64,000 nucleotides of DNA from Parafilimonas terrae (GCF_900115755.1 NZ_FOXQ01000001.1:930001-994000), one strand, 5' to 3'; counted from the first letter of the stretch, positions 10,862-20,141 are shown. Program-made: numbers and translations. The notes: generated from the letters alone by a model not told the origin.

Positions 10862-11803
10862 ATGAGCACATTAAAAGATCTGCGCATTGTTTTTATGGGC
10901 ACACCCGAATTTGCCGTTGCTTCCCTGGAAGCTTTGGTAAATGCCGGCTGTAATATTGTTGGCGTAATTACCGCGCCTGATAAGCCTGCGGGCCGCGGCA
11001 TGCAGTTGCAGCAAAGCGCTGTAAAAAAATATGCCGTTGAAAAAAGCCTCACTATTCTTCAACCGGAAAAATTAAAGAACCCTGTATTTGTTGAGCAGTT
11101 AAAATCACTTCAGGCAGATGTGCAGGTGGTAGTTGCCTTTCGCATGTTGCCCGAAACTGTATGGAACATGCCACCACTTGGAACGATTAATGTACATGCA
11201 TCTTTATTACCGCAATACCGCGGAGCGGCGCCTATAAACTGGGCTATTATAAATGGTGAAACAGAAACAGGCATTACCACTTTTAAACTGCAGCATGAAA
11301 TTGATACGGGCAATATTTTAATGCAGGAAAAAATGGCTATCGGAGAAAAAGAAACAGCAGGGGAATTGCATGATAAGCTGAAAGAATTAGGCGCATCATT
11401 AATTGTAAAAACAATAAATGAAATAGCTAAGGGAAATATTAAAGAGCAACAACAACTCACAACTCACAACTCACAACTCACTATCAAACATGCGCCTAAA
11501 CTAAACACTGAAACCTGCAAAATAGACTGGAACAATAATGCATCAGATATTTATAATTTAATTCGCGGCTTATCGCCTTACCCGGCTGCTTTTACTTATC
11601 TGAATGATAAAGTGCTTAAAATTTTTTCCGCTGAAAAAGAAACAGCAACACACAATTTTTCAAATGGTTCTTTTCACACCGATAATAAAACCTATTTAAA
11701 ATTTGCCTGTGCTGATGGTTTTATTTATTGCAGTGATGTGCAGTTGCAGGGAAAGAAACGAATGCATATAGAAGATTTTTTACGGGGCTACAGGTTTAAT
11801 TAG
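10862..11803 (+). CDS. fmt: Methionyl-tRNA formyltransferase
   Basis: A 313-residue enzyme with RIVFMGTPEFAVASLEAL at the N-terminus, the folate-site region, the family signature SLLPQYRGAAPINWAI (about 115-130) and a C-terminal OB-like domain. It formylates initiator Met-tRNA with 10-formyl-THF. A TTACTTTG box ends only five bases before the ATG, suggesting a very short or absent leader. The linker between the catalytic and C-terminal domains (residues about 198-207, QLTTHNSQLT) is encoded by four perfect copies of a heptamer, an odd insertion in this position. The end converges with the histidine kinase gene. Confidence 0.95.
   Translation: MSTLKDLRIVFMGTPEFAVASLEALVNAGCNIVGVITAPDKPAGRGMQLQQSAVKKYAVEKSLTILQPEKLKNPVFVEQLKSLQADVQVVVAFRMLPETVWNMPPLGTINVHASLLPQYRGAAPINWAIINGETETGITTFKLQHEIDTGNILMQEKMAIGEKETAGELHDKLKELGASLIVKTINEIAKGNIKEQQQLTTHNSQLTIKHAPKLNTETCKIDWNNNASDIYNLIRGLSPYPAAFTYLNDKVLKIFSAEKETATHNFSNGSFHTDNKTYLKFACADGFIYCSDVQLQGKKRMHIEDFLRGYRFN
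11454..11481 (+). repeat. Heptanucleotide tandem repeat inside fmt
   Basis: Four perfect tandem copies of AACTCAC. Seven is not a multiple of three, so gain or loss of one unit would shift the fmt frame. Confidence 0.9.
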
Positions 11804-11842
11804 CAGATTTTAGGTTACAAGTTACCGGCTGCCGGCAACACT

Positions 11843-12658
11843 TTATACATCGCTGCTAAGGGGAATTGTGAATGCAATTATATTTTCATCTCCAATTCTT
11901 TCAAACAGGATGCTGCCCTTTAATAAAATAATACGGTTTTGAATATTCTTTAAACCAAGGCCTTTTTTTTCGTAACGCAGCTTTTCAAATTCCGGCTGCG
12001 TTAAGCCCTCGCCATTATGCTTTATCACAAAGCGAAGCCTGCCCCCCGAGACAAAAGACTGAATATTTAATTGAGTGGCGGCGCTATGTTTAATAATGTT
12101 TCCGCACAGTTCCTGCAATATCCTGTAAATGCTGATAGCGCCTTCAGGGTTTCTTGATTCATACGATTCATCTAACTGCGTTGTTATATCTAACTTGCCC
12201 GGCTGGTTGAGTTTTTGGGTGAAGCTGTAAATGGCTTCATTCAAACCAAATTCCTTTAAAACGTTTGAATGCAGGTTATGCGATATAAAACGCACTTTCT
12301 GAATGGATTCATTTAATAGCTCAATCGATTTCTGAAAAATTTCATTTTCATTTTCTCCCATCTTCTCGGCATGCAGGTTATACAGGTACAATCTTGTTGC
12401 CGAAAGCAATGCGCCCACTTCACCATGCAACTGGTCTGAAATGCGGTGCCGTTCTGTTTCCTCACTCATTACCGCAGCCCTTATCAGTTCGTTCTGCTGT
12501 TCTTCTTTTAAGTGCAGCAGGCTTTGCTGGTATTGAAATTTTTTACGCTGGCTGGTATTGAATGCAATTAAAAAACTTATAATAAGCAATAACATTGCGG
12601 CAATAGCCACAGTAACAAATACTGTAATATTAATTGCCGGTATGTTTAGAATTTCCAT
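11843..12658 (-). CDS. Sensor histidine kinase, HisKA_3/HATPase (NarX/LiaS type)
   Basis: 271 residues with one N-terminal membrane segment (ITVFVTVAIAAMLLLIISFLIAF), a dimerisation helix with the phospho-acceptor box ERHRISDQLHGEVGALLS (His near 80), an N-box ELCGNIIKHS and a G-box KGLGLKNIQNRI. It has no sensor domain of its own. Its start overlaps the end of the upstream membrane protein gene by 29 bases, so that protein is the likely sensor. No response regulator lies nearby, so its output is unknown; kinases of this class usually pair with LuxR/NarL-type regulators. Confidence 0.88.
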   Translation of the reverse strand: MEILNIPAINITVFVTVAIAAMLLLIISFLIAFNTSQRKKFQYQQSLLHLKEEQQNELIRAAVMSEETERHRISDQLHGEVGALLSATRLYLYNLHAEKMGENENEIFQKSIELLNESIQKVRFISHNLHSNVLKEFGLNEAIYSFTQKLNQPGKLDITTQLDESYESRNPEGAISIYRILQELCGNIIKHSAATQLNIQSFVSGGRLRFVIKHNGEGLTQPEFEKLRYEKKGLGLKNIQNRIILLKGSILFERIGDENIIAFTIPLSSDV

Positions 12659-13280
12659 AAAACGCCCTTGCTATAAATAAACAAAATACAAGATAGTTGA
12701 TGTTCTGAACAATATTCCAAACAGCTGCAGCATAATGGTTATTACTATTAATAAGTGCATTATAAAACAGGAACAGCGGAAAGCAAACAGCTTCGTAAAC
12801 TGCAAGGCCCATTATAATAAAAGAAGAAATATCAACCCGTTTGGAAACTTCATCCGTTTTAAGCTTTTTCAAAAAATACAATATGCATAGTACGAGCAAA
12901 ATTAAAGCTTCGAGGCTAAAGGTGGTTGAACTGAATGCCGTTAGGAAATCTTCAAGAAATATAAAATTGAGCAGGATTATAATAATGGCTGTGCCGTAAA
13001 CAACCGGTATAATTTTTTTATTTGGCAACAATTCTATTCGTGCAAAAAACCACATAAAGCAACTGAGCCTGCACACAGAAATAAGTGTGTAATAAAAATG
13101 ATTGTTATCTATTATATTAAAGTAAACGGTATAAGAGCCTAAATACAGGCATAGTATTAATGCGAGGTAAATTTTAACCGGCTTTAAATAATAATTGTGC
13201 GGCTTGCAAAAAAGCCACACAATTATGGGCAACAGGGTTGCCCATAATTCCGTCCATTGTAAAATATAAAGAATGATCAA
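12630..13280 (-). CDS. Multi-pass membrane protein, probable sensor partner of the histidine kinase
   Basis: A 216-residue protein with about six or seven hydrophobic segments (for example LWATLLPIIVWLF, IYLALILCLYLGSYTVYF, IIPVVYGTAIIIILLNFIFL, LEALILLVLCILYFL, SSFIIMGLAVYEAVCFPLFLF). I do not recognise a named family. It starts two bases after the stop of the secreted protein gene and overlaps the kinase gene by 29 bases, which points to translational coupling and a shared job, probably signal detection in the membrane. Confidence 0.7.
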   Translation of the reverse strand: MIILYILQWTELWATLLPIIVWLFCKPHNYYLKPVKIYLALILCLYLGSYTVYFNIIDNNHFYYTLISVCRLSCFMWFFARIELLPNKKIIPVVYGTAIIIILLNFIFLEDFLTAFSSTTFSLEALILLVLCILYFLKKLKTDEVSKRVDISSFIIMGLAVYEAVCFPLFLFYNALINSNNHYAAAVWNIVQNINYLVFCLFIARAFYGNSKHTGN

Positions 13281-13282
13281 GG

Positions 13283-13861
13283 TTATGGAACAAGGCTTGG
13301 CGGAACCGGGTTAAAACTCCTGGCAGCAGCCAGCTTTTTATAAATTTCTCCAAGCACTTCTCTCCTGGTAGCTGCGTCAAGCTCATCCAGCATATCGAAG
13401 GTTAAATTTTCATACCCATCCACCTTTACATCCTTCAGCAATGCCTTTGGGCTTTGCGCTGAAAATTTATAAAGCACATAAGGGTTTTGATAGAAAGGAA
13501 TTAAATAATAGGTTTTGGAAGTATCTAAACCTCCGGGAATGGAATCAAGCGAATAACTCCATTTTAATGTGGACAGTATAAATGTATCAGCGGGTAAATT
13601 TATGTTTGATGATTTTTGCAGTGTTATACTGCTAAAAGGCGGATTAATATGCGAGTTATACGCTGAAGCGTCTGCATAAAAATGCGTGCCATCATCAGTT
13701 TTAAACTGCAAAACAATTATACCGCTTGCATAATTATTAAGCACTCTCTTTATTTCAGCGCCTTTAACAGACATAACGGCTACGGAAACCTGGGCACTGG
13801 CATTGAAACAAAAGTTAGCAGCTATAAGGAAACAAATAAAAGAAGGTAGTTTTCTTGTCAT
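13283..13861 (-). CDS. Secreted protein of unknown function, first gene of the kinase operon
   Basis: About 192 residues from the ATG at 13861, which gives a compact signal peptide MTRKLPSFICFLIAANFCFNASAQ; an earlier in-frame ATG at 13882 would add seven residues. The mature part holds mixed beta-strand-like stretches and a Pro-rich end (FNPVPPSLVP). No known domain is recognised. It may be a periplasmic factor that feeds the membrane protein/kinase pair; this rests only on the operon layout. Confidence 0.65.
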   Translation of the reverse strand: MTRKLPSFICFLIAANFCFNASAQVSVAVMSVKGAEIKRVLNNYASGIIVLQFKTDDGTHFYADASAYNSHINPPFSSITLQKSSNINLPADTFILSTLKWSYSLDSIPGGLDTSKTYYLIPFYQNPYVLYKFSAQSPKALLKDVKVDGYENLTFDMLDELDAATRREVLGEIYKKLAAARSFNPVPPSLVP

Positions 13862-14002
13862 AACGGGGCTTTTAGCAGCCAAAGATAACGTCTTCAGCGC
13901 ATTTCTTTTTCATGCAGCTAAACCTTCCAAAACTGTTTTAATAAAGTTTACAATCACGCTGTAAAATCAACTCTCAACTAACACTTATCTTTACCAACTT
14001 CT

Positions 14003-15235
14003 ATGCAACTCGCAACATTTTTAGCAAAGCGTATAGCATTTAATAAACAACATTCCTTTTCAAGGTTTATTATAAAACTGGCCACCGCTGCAACTGCCTT
14101 GAGCGTGGCGGCTATGATTATTACACTGGCTTTTGTAAACGGGTTTCAATATGCGGTAAGCAATAAAATATTCAACTTCTGGGGGCATTTGCGCGTGCAG
14201 GAATATGAGCCTGATAAAGCTATGATTGCCGAAGAAACGCCCTGGCAACCCAACGATACAACACTGCAGATATTGCATATTTTTCCACAGGTAAACCAGG
14301 TGCAGGCTTTCGCTACCAAGAGCGCCGTAATTGAAAAGAATAAAGAAATAGAAGGCGTACTTTTTAAAGGCGTAGATACAGGTTATGATTTTAATAACCT
14401 TACAACATTTTTAAAGCAGGGCCGCTTTCCAAAATTTGATACCGCGGGCTACAGCAGGGAGATTTTAATTTCAGAACCTGTTGCCAGCGAACTGCAAATA
14501 AAATTGAACGATTCGGTAAATGTTTATTTTATTAACCAGCAGGAAGGCAGGGCAAACGTAAGGCGGCTGCAGGTATGCGGCATTTTTAAAACCGGTATTG
14601 AAGAATATGATAAAACCTTTGCCATAGGCGATATACGCCTGCTGCGCCGCGTGTATAACTGGGATCATGGCGAGATAGGCGGCTATGAGATTTTTCTGAA
14701 AGATTATAAACAAATGGACACCATCAACTCCATGCTGTATGAAATGCTGCCGCAGGCATGGATAAGCCGCACCATTAAAGAGATTTATCCCAATATATTC
14801 GACTGGCTGCAGATACAGGATGTAAACCGCAATGTAATTTTTACAGTTATGGCCATTGTTGCCATTATCAATCTTGTAACCTGCTTATTAATACTAATTC
14901 TTGAACGCACAAGAATGACGGGCATTTTAAAAGCGCTTGGCTGCCGCGACTGGGTAATACAAAAAATATTTCTTTACCATGCAGGTATTATTGCTGTGCG
15001 GGGTATTCTCATAGGCCTTCTATTCGGATTGGGTATTTGCATCTTACAACAGCAAACCGGTTTTATAAAAATGAATGAAGCTGCTTACTATGTTTCGGAA
15101 GCGCCTGTTTATATCATCTGGTGGCAGGTAATTGCTGTGTGCGCAGCCACATTGCTAGTTTGTTTTTTAGCATTGCTAATCCCCACATGGCTTGTAAAAA
15201 CCATCAGGCCGGTTAAGGCAATTCAGTTTAGGTGA
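14003..15235 (+). CDS. LolC/LolE-type ABC transporter permease (FtsX-like)
   Basis: 410 residues with an N-terminal membrane helix after a conserved amphipathic start (FLAKRIAFNKQHSFSRFIIKLATAATALSVAAMIITLAFVNGF), a large periplasmic domain (about 55-270), and three C-terminal membrane segments with RTRMTGILKALGCRDWVIQKIFLYHAG, the typical coupling loop of FtsX/MacB permeases. It probably extracts lipoproteins from the inner membrane for LolA. No LolD ATPase is next to it. TATCTTTA at 13986-13993 fits a -7 box ten bases before the start codon. Confidence 0.88.
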   Translation: MQLATFLAKRIAFNKQHSFSRFIIKLATAATALSVAAMIITLAFVNGFQYAVSNKIFNFWGHLRVQEYEPDKAMIAEETPWQPNDTTLQILHIFPQVNQVQAFATKSAVIEKNKEIEGVLFKGVDTGYDFNNLTTFLKQGRFPKFDTAGYSREILISEPVASELQIKLNDSVNVYFINQQEGRANVRRLQVCGIFKTGIEEYDKTFAIGDIRLLRRVYNWDHGEIGGYEIFLKDYKQMDTINSMLYEMLPQAWISRTIKEIYPNIFDWLQIQDVNRNVIFTVMAIVAIINLVTCLLILILERTRMTGILKALGCRDWVIQKIFLYHAGIIAVRGILIGLLFGLGICILQQQTGFIKMNEAAYYVSEAPVYIIWWQVIAVCAATLLVCFLALLIPTWLVKTIRPVKAIQFR

Positions 15236-15285
15236 GGAGTTGATTGGTTGAAAAGTTGATTGGGTTGATTAGTGAGGGATTAGGA
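15236..15285 (+). repeat. Low-complexity GTTGATT-type intergenic repeat
   Basis: Imperfect repeats of GTTGATTGG follow the permease stop. Similar short-word repeats occur after other genes in the window. Confidence 0.5.
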
Positions 15286-15382
15286 ATAAAACCTGTGAAC
15301 TTGTTGCAACATCAGCATTATTTATTCGAAGCGTTTTACTAGTTTTTACATTAATATTATACAGGCATTAAAACTGTACAAG

Positions 15383-15390
15383 TACATTTG
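15383..15390 (+). promoter_or_regulatory. -7 box of the CBS protein promoter
   Basis: TACATTTG followed by CAGC, an exact TAnnTTTG match, ends 21 bases before the ATG at 15412. It also argues against a start upstream at TTG 15388. Confidence 0.6.
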
Positions 15391-15411
15391 CAGCAAAGCA
15401 AACTTATAACC

Positions 15412-15861
15412 ATGCGCACCGCCAAAGATATTTTACAGCAAAAAGGGGCACAGTTTAATTACATCGATCAAAACGAAAATGTGTTGAATGCAATTGGCCA
15501 GTTAAAATCTAAAAATATCAGCTACCTCATCGTTACAGACGATGACAATAAATACATAGGCATATTTTCAGAGCGGGATTACACGCATAAAGTAATTCTT
15601 GAAAACAGGCATTCCGCAACAACGAAAGTAAAGGACATAATGACGGCCAACCTTGTAAATGCTTCTCCCGAAGATTCTACCAGTAAGCTTATGTTGCTGA
15701 TGAACAGCTCCAAAGCAAGATATATTCCTGTTTTTGATGCAGGCAAATTCGTTGGCATTATTACCATCCACGATCTTATGCGGGAAGCCATGGCCGATTA
15801 TGAACAGGGCAGAAAGGAACTGGAAGCGCACCAGATAGAATTCTTAAAATCCAGCAGTTAA
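15412..15861 (+). CDS. CBS-domain pair protein
   Basis: 149 residues made of two CBS motifs: about 5-60 (DILQQKGAQFNYIDQNENVLNAIGQLKSKNISYLIVTDDDNKYIGIFSERDYTHKV) and about 75-130 (VKDIMTANLVNASPEDSTSKLMLLMNSSKARYIPVFDAGKFVGIITIHDLMREAM). Stand-alone CBS pairs usually bind adenine nucleotides. No attached enzyme or transporter domain is present, so the regulated partner is unknown. ATG 15412 is chosen because the -7 box overlaps the earlier non-ATG start. Confidence 0.88.
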   Translation: MRTAKDILQQKGAQFNYIDQNENVLNAIGQLKSKNISYLIVTDDDNKYIGIFSERDYTHKVILENRHSATTKVKDIMTANLVNASPEDSTSKLMLLMNSSKARYIPVFDAGKFVGIITIHDLMREAMADYEQGRKELEAHQIEFLKSSS

Positions 15862-15903
15862 TTGCTAAAGCAATCCGCTTAAAGCTGTCTAAATTTATTT
15901 CTG

Positions 15904-15938
15904 CCACAGATGCACGGATAAAACCTGTGCATCTGTGG
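15904..15938. terminator. Long inverted repeat between convergent genes
   Basis: Perfect 12-base arms CCACAGATGCAC / GTGCATCTGTGG with an 11-base loop lie between the convergent CBS and DUF1080 genes. There is no T-run, so it may be a repeat element rather than an intrinsic terminator. Confidence 0.55.
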
Positions 15939-15962
15939 GTAACACCACTTTAATCTTTTCAA

Positions 15963-16916
15963 TTATTTCGCCGGCGTAATTACAATATTCCTGTATTCAA
16001 TCGGGCCGTGATCGCCCTGCAATAAAATAGGGCCCGGCTCACCTTCACGGCTGTTTAAAGCACCGCCTGTAATTCCCGGAATTTCACGGTTGCAGATAAC
16101 TGTTTTACCATTGGCCACAACGGTTACCATTCTCCCTACCAGCGTTATATCATAAGCCTGCCATTCGCCGGGCTGTTTAGCTGCAATTTCAGTAGGCTCA
16201 ACAAAACCATAAATAGCGCTGAATACATTTTTAAAAGGTTCATTGCCGTTGCTTGCTTCTATTTGTACTTCATACCTGCCGCGCAGGTAAACGCCGCTGT
16301 TACTGCCTTCGGGATAGCGGAATTCAATATGCAGTTTAAAATCTTTAAATGTTTGATCGGTTACCAGGTTCGCACCTGAATGCGGGCTTTGCAAAACGCC
16401 ATTATTTACAATCCATTGATTAGTGCTTCCCATAGCATGCCAGCCGGATAAGTCTTTACCATTAAACAAGGTAATTGGTTTTTGCCAGGAAAGCGTTGCT
16501 GTTGCAGCCAAAGCAGGTGCACGCACAGCGCCAAAGTTCATCGCCTTTCCGTCGGGCATAGTTATTTTACCGGCAAGCGTATCTGCATTTAATGCCGCTT
16601 CCACAGAAAGATCATTGGAACCACGCTCCCATTGCGGCGGAATAGAAAAGCTTAATTTGTTGTTGCTGAAATTTACCCTTGATACAGGCCTTGCACTCCC
16701 ACCGGTGCCCACGAATTCTCCAATTAATGTGCTCGTTCCGGAACGCTGCACCATAAGCCAGGATGGATATTCCTTTCCATTGTCATAAATGGTAATATCC
16801 CACCTGCCGATAACAGCAGCTGAATTATCAGTTTGAGCACTGCCGGATATTCCGGTACATAAAAAAATAATGAAAGACAGGCAGGCTCCGTAAGTTTTTA
16901 TCAATACATTTTTCAT
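15963..16916 (-). CDS. Secreted DUF1080 (3-keto-disaccharide hydrolase-like) protein
   Basis: 317 residues with a signal peptide ending GISGSAQ. An N-terminal region (about 35-135) resembles a small beta-rich accessory domain. Residues about 145-315 form the DUF1080 concanavalin-like fold: LFNGKDLSGWHAMG, GVLQSPHSGANLVTDQTFKDFKLHIEFRYPEGSNSGVYLRGRYEVQI, GEWQAYDITLVGRMVTVVANGKTVI and GPILLQGDHGPIEYRNIVI. Members of this family bind or cleave (3-keto-)glucosides. It is isolated from the carbohydrate island further right, so its substrate is not indicated by neighbours. Confidence 0.88.
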   Translation of the reverse strand: MKNVLIKTYGACLSFIIFLCTGISGSAQTDNSAAVIGRWDITIYDNGKEYPSWLMVQRSGTSTLIGEFVGTGGSARPVSRVNFSNNKLSFSIPPQWERGSNDLSVEAALNADTLAGKITMPDGKAMNFGAVRAPALAATATLSWQKPITLFNGKDLSGWHAMGSTNQWIVNNGVLQSPHSGANLVTDQTFKDFKLHIEFRYPEGSNSGVYLRGRYEVQIEASNGNEPFKNVFSAIYGFVEPTEIAAKQPGEWQAYDITLVGRMVTVVANGKTVICNREIPGITGGALNSREGEPGPILLQGDHGPIEYRNIVITPAK

Positions 16917-17058
16917 ATAGCTGAAGAATTGTGGCTAAATGTAGTTGAAAAAGCAGTAAATGCAAAAGCATTCCGGGATGAGATGGCGCAGCTATCTGCA
17001 CGTTTCATAATTTGTTATATGTGTTTGTCCTGTTCATCCATCATCTTTCCTTAAACTT

Positions 17059-17066
17059 TATCTTTG
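17059..17066 (+). promoter_or_regulatory. -7 box of the asnS promoter
   Basis: TATCTTTG followed by CGCTCC, an exact TAnnTTTG match, 19 bases upstream of the asnS ATG. Confidence 0.6.
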
Positions 17067-17085
17067 CGCTCCTTTTATAAAGCGT

Positions 17086-18525
17086 ATGTTTAACAAGAGA
17101 ACGAAAATTAAAGCGTTGCTGGCCACAGAGCCGGCAGGCCAGGAAGTTACAGTAATGGGTTGGGTGCGCACATTTCGCAACAACCAGTTTATAGCTTTAA
17201 ACGATGGCAGCACTAACCAGAATTTACAGGTAGTTGCCGCTTTGGGTTTACTGGACGATGAAACGCTGAAACGCATTACAACCGGCACTTCCCTTAAAGT
17301 AGTGGGCGAACTGGTTGTAAGCCAGGGAAAAGGGCAAAAGAGTGAAGTAAAAGCAGTATCAATTGAAGTGCTGGGCGATTGTGATTCCGAGCAGTATCCT
17401 CTGCAACTAAAGAACAGGCCCAGTCTTGAATACCTGCGTGAGATAGCGCACCTGCGTTTTCGCACCAATACATTTGGCGCTGTATTCCGCATTCGCCATT
17501 CACTGGCTTTTGCCATTCATAAATTCTTTAATGATAAAGGTTTTATTTACCTGCACACGCCTGTTATCACAGCCAGCGACGCAGAAGGCGCCGGTGAAAT
17601 GTTTCGCGTAACCACTTTGCCTTTTGATAACCCGCCCCGAAACGATGATGGCAGTATTAATTTTAAAGAAGATTTCTTTGGCAAAAGCACCAATCTTACG
17701 GTAAGCGGACAATTGGAAGGCGAGCTGGCGGCGATGGCGTTCAGTGATATTTATACGTTTGGGCCAACGTTCCGTGCAGAAAATTCCAATACAACAAGGC
17801 ATCTTGCAGAGTTCTGGATGATAGAGCCGGAGATGGCTTTTTATGATATTGAAGACAACATGAACCTCGCCGAAGAATTCATCAAATATCTTATTGGATA
17901 TGTGATGAGCAACAACCGCGAAGATCTAGTATTTCTTGCCCAGCGCCTGGCCGACGAAGAAAAACAACTGCCACAGGATAAACGCAGCGAATTTGGTTTG
18001 ATAGAGAAACTTATATTCGTTCAAAGTAATGCTTTTGAAAGAATTACTTATACAGAAGCAATAGACATTCTTTTAAACAGCAGCCATTATAAAAAGAAGA
18101 AATTTCAATACGAAGTAAAATGGGGTATTGATTTGCAGAGTGAACATGAACGCTACCTGGTAGAAAAACATTTCAAAAAACCGGTTATTGTTACGGGTTA
18201 TCCTGCCGCCATCAAAGCATTTTATATGCGCATGAATGATGATGGCAAAACCGTTGCCGCCATGGATATTCTTGCGCCGGGCATTGGTGAAATTGTGGGC
18301 GGTTCGCAGCGTGAAGAACGTTATAATAATCTGGTGGAAAGAATGGAAGCCATGCACGTGCCGGTTGAGGAAATGCAATGGTACCTTGATACACGCCGTT
18401 TTGGTTCTGTGCCGCACGCCGGCTTTGGATTGGGCTTTGAACGCATGGTGCAGTTTGTGACGGGCATGACAAATATTCGCGACGTTATTCCTTTTGCAAG
18501 AACGCCAAAGAACTGCGAGTTTTAA
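17086..18525 (+). CDS. asnS: Asparaginyl-tRNA synthetase
   Basis: 479 residues with an N-terminal OB-fold anticodon-binding domain (about 15-110, [20 protein letters not shown]) and a class II catalytic core: motif 2 [24 protein letters not shown] and motif 3 [29 protein letters not shown] at the C-terminus. The C-terminal [16 protein letters not shown] and [12 protein letters not shown] separate it from AspRS. It charges tRNA-Asn. It stands alone, with its own promoter. Confidence 0.96.
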   Translation: MFNKRTKIKALLATEPAGQEVTVMGWVRTFRNNQFIALNDGSTNQNLQVVAALGLLDDETLKRITTGTSLKVVGELVVSQGKGQKSEVKAVSIEVLGDCDSEQYPLQLKNRPSLEYLREIAHLRFRTNTFGAVFRIRHSLAFAIHKFFNDKGFIYLHTPVITASDAEGAGEMFRVTTLPFDNPPRNDDGSINFKEDFFGKSTNLTVSGQLEGELAAMAFSDIYTFGPTFRAENSNTTRHLAEFWMIEPEMAFYDIEDNMNLAEEFIKYLIGYVMSNNREDLVFLAQRLADEEKQLPQDKRSEFGLIEKLIFVQSNAFERITYTEAIDILLNSSHYKKKKFQYEVKWGIDLQSEHERYLVEKHFKKPVIVTGYPAAIKAFYMRMNDDGKTVAAMDILAPGIGEIVGGSQREERYNNLVERMEAMHVPVEEMQWYLDTRRFGSVPHAGFGLGFERMVQFVTGMTNIRDVIPFARTPKNCEF

Positions 18526-18650
18526 ACAGGTTTTTTAGTGGATTCGTTAAGGTAGTTTCTTTTCAAAAACCTGCTCAAAGTATTGAAGCAAAGAACGTGT
18601 TTTGATGAACCCGAAATTCGAAACACACCGCCGTTATGTTGACATATTAA

Positions 18651-19148
18651 TTACCTGCACAGCCTGTTTATAAGTTCTGCATGTTTTGGGAAGGCCTGTA
18701 ATAATTCAGTTTTATCCGCCATTTCAAAGTCAGCAAAATCAAACCCGGGTGCAACCGTACAGCCGCTTAGAACAAAGCTGGCTGTTGCCGCACACTCAGC
18801 AGCAAACCAGGCATAAGCAGGCACAATAAACTGAAAAGTTTCGCCTTCGTCAATGGCAGCGCCTAATGAGATGCATTCATAATGCCCGTTGCTATGCAAA
18901 ACATAAATATGCAAAGTATCGCCTGCATAATAATGCCAGCATTCGTCGCTTTTTATACGGTGGAAGGCTGAAAAATCGCCTTGTTCCAGCAAATAGTAAA
19001 TAGCTGTTGAAAAATGCCGGCCGCCTGTAAAATCATTTAAGGCGCCTGCTTCAATTAAACCTTTGCTTCTATAAGTTTCTTTGTAATAGCCACCTTCGGG
19101 ATGGGGTAATAGGTTCAAATGATCTATGTAAAAAGCTGCGTTTTTCAT
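18651..19148 (-). CDS. Cupin-fold protein of the DUF985 family
   Basis: 165 residues. The pattern LLPHPEGGYYKETYRS near the start, AIYYLLEQGDFSAFHRIKSDECWHYYAGDTLHIYVL, and SGCTVAPGFDFADFEMADKTELLQAFPKHAELI at the end are typical of DUF985 single-domain cupins. His and Glu residues in FHRIKSDECWHYY may bind a metal. The family's reaction is not settled; some relatives are annotated as epimerase-like or sugar-binding. It converges with asnS and has no operon partner. Confidence 0.88.
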   Translation of the reverse strand: MKNAAFYIDHLNLLPHPEGGYYKETYRSKGLIEAGALNDFTGGRHFSTAIYYLLEQGDFSAFHRIKSDECWHYYAGDTLHIYVLHSNGHYECISLGAAIDEGETFQFIVPAYAWFAAECAATASFVLSGCTVAPGFDFADFEMADKTELLQAFPKHAELINRLCR

Positions 19149-19285
19149 GTTAATTCTATAATAAACCGGGCAATTTTTTATGGATAATCTAACGTTGCTG
19201 CAGATGTCTTACAGATAATTAAATATGCTGATGATACTGTGGGGGTGTACAATACATTAATAAGAACTGGAAACAAATTCAGAAA

Positions 19286-20050
19286 TTAAATTTCATCAGG
19301 CTTGCCTTCTTCAAGGTCACCGTTTTCATTTACACTTAAATCAGTGCTATCCGGTGAAGTATCTTCCGTTGTTTCCGGTTCAGGCGTTTCAATTATATCA
19401 GTTATTGATTCTCCGGCAACAGCAGTTTCTTCAATAATTTCTGCCTCAGCCTCAGCCGTTTTAAAATCATCTTCATTCATTAATGTTGGCTGTGTCATTT
19501 GTTCGGCAAATACTTCTTTTATTTTTGGAAGGTCTTCAGAAGTGTTGATGCCAAAATAATCCATAAAGCTTTTGGAAGTTGCATATATAAGTGGCTTGCC
19601 GGGCAGGTTTTCGCTGCGGCCTGTAATCACGATCAGTTCTTTCTCCAGGAGTTTTTGAATACTGTAATCGCTGTTTACACCGCGAATGCTTTCTATTTCA
19701 CCTTTGGTTATAGGTTGTTTATAAGCAATAATAGCCAGGGTTTCCATCGCAGCAGTGGAAAGGCGTTTTAAAAACTTATCTCCGTTAAGCTGCGCAATAG
19801 TTTTATGGTAATCTTTTTTGGTGAGAAATTGCCAGCCGCCGCCGCTCTCCTTCATTTCAAAAGGATAAAACTCGCTCTGGTATTTTTCACGAATGCCTTC
19901 AATGCAACTTTCAACCTGGTCTAAATTAATGCGTTCTTCCAGGAAGCCCAGGGCATTATTGATCAGTTCAACAATGTCTAAAGCCGTCAATGGTTTTTCA
20001 CTGGCAAAAATCAAGGCTTCTATATGGGGAATGATTGCTTTAAGTTCCAT
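19286..20050 (-). CDS. scpB: Segregation and condensation protein ScpB
   Basis: 254 residues with two winged-helix domains typical of ScpB: IPHIEALIFASEKPLTALDIVELIN at the start and TAAMETLAIIAYKQPITKGEIESIRGVNSDYSIQKLLEKELIVITGRSENLPGKPLIYATSKSFMDYFGI in the middle. The last 60 residues are acidic (many Glu, Asp, Thr) and look disordered, an extension longer than in many homologues. It should act with ScpA and SMC in chromosome compaction; neither is in the window. Confidence 0.93.
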   Translation of the reverse strand: MELKAIIPHIEALIFASEKPLTALDIVELINNALGFLEERINLDQVESCIEGIREKYQSEFYPFEMKESGGGWQFLTKKDYHKTIAQLNGDKFLKRLSTAAMETLAIIAYKQPITKGEIESIRGVNSDYSIQKLLEKELIVITGRSENLPGKPLIYATSKSFMDYFGINTSEDLPKIKEVFAEQMTQPTLMNEDDFKTAEAEAEIIEETAVAGESITDIIETPEPETTEDTSPDSTDLSVNENGDLEEGKPDEI

Positions 20051-20052
20051 TG

Positions 20053-20136
20053 GAATTTGAGAATTTGAAAATTTGAGAATTTGAAAACGGTCAGGCTTTA
20101 CAATTATTCATTACCGAATTTCCAAATTTTCAAATT
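20053..20136. repeat. AATTTGA-type repeats forming an inverted repeat between atpG and scpB
   Basis: Direct repeats of GAATTTGA / AAATTTGA at 20053-20088, and a 14-base perfect inverted repeat: AATTTGAAAATTTG (20062-20075) with CAAATTTTCAAATT (20123-20136). It fills the gap between atpG and scpB. Confidence 0.7.
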
Positions 20137-20141
20137 GCTGA

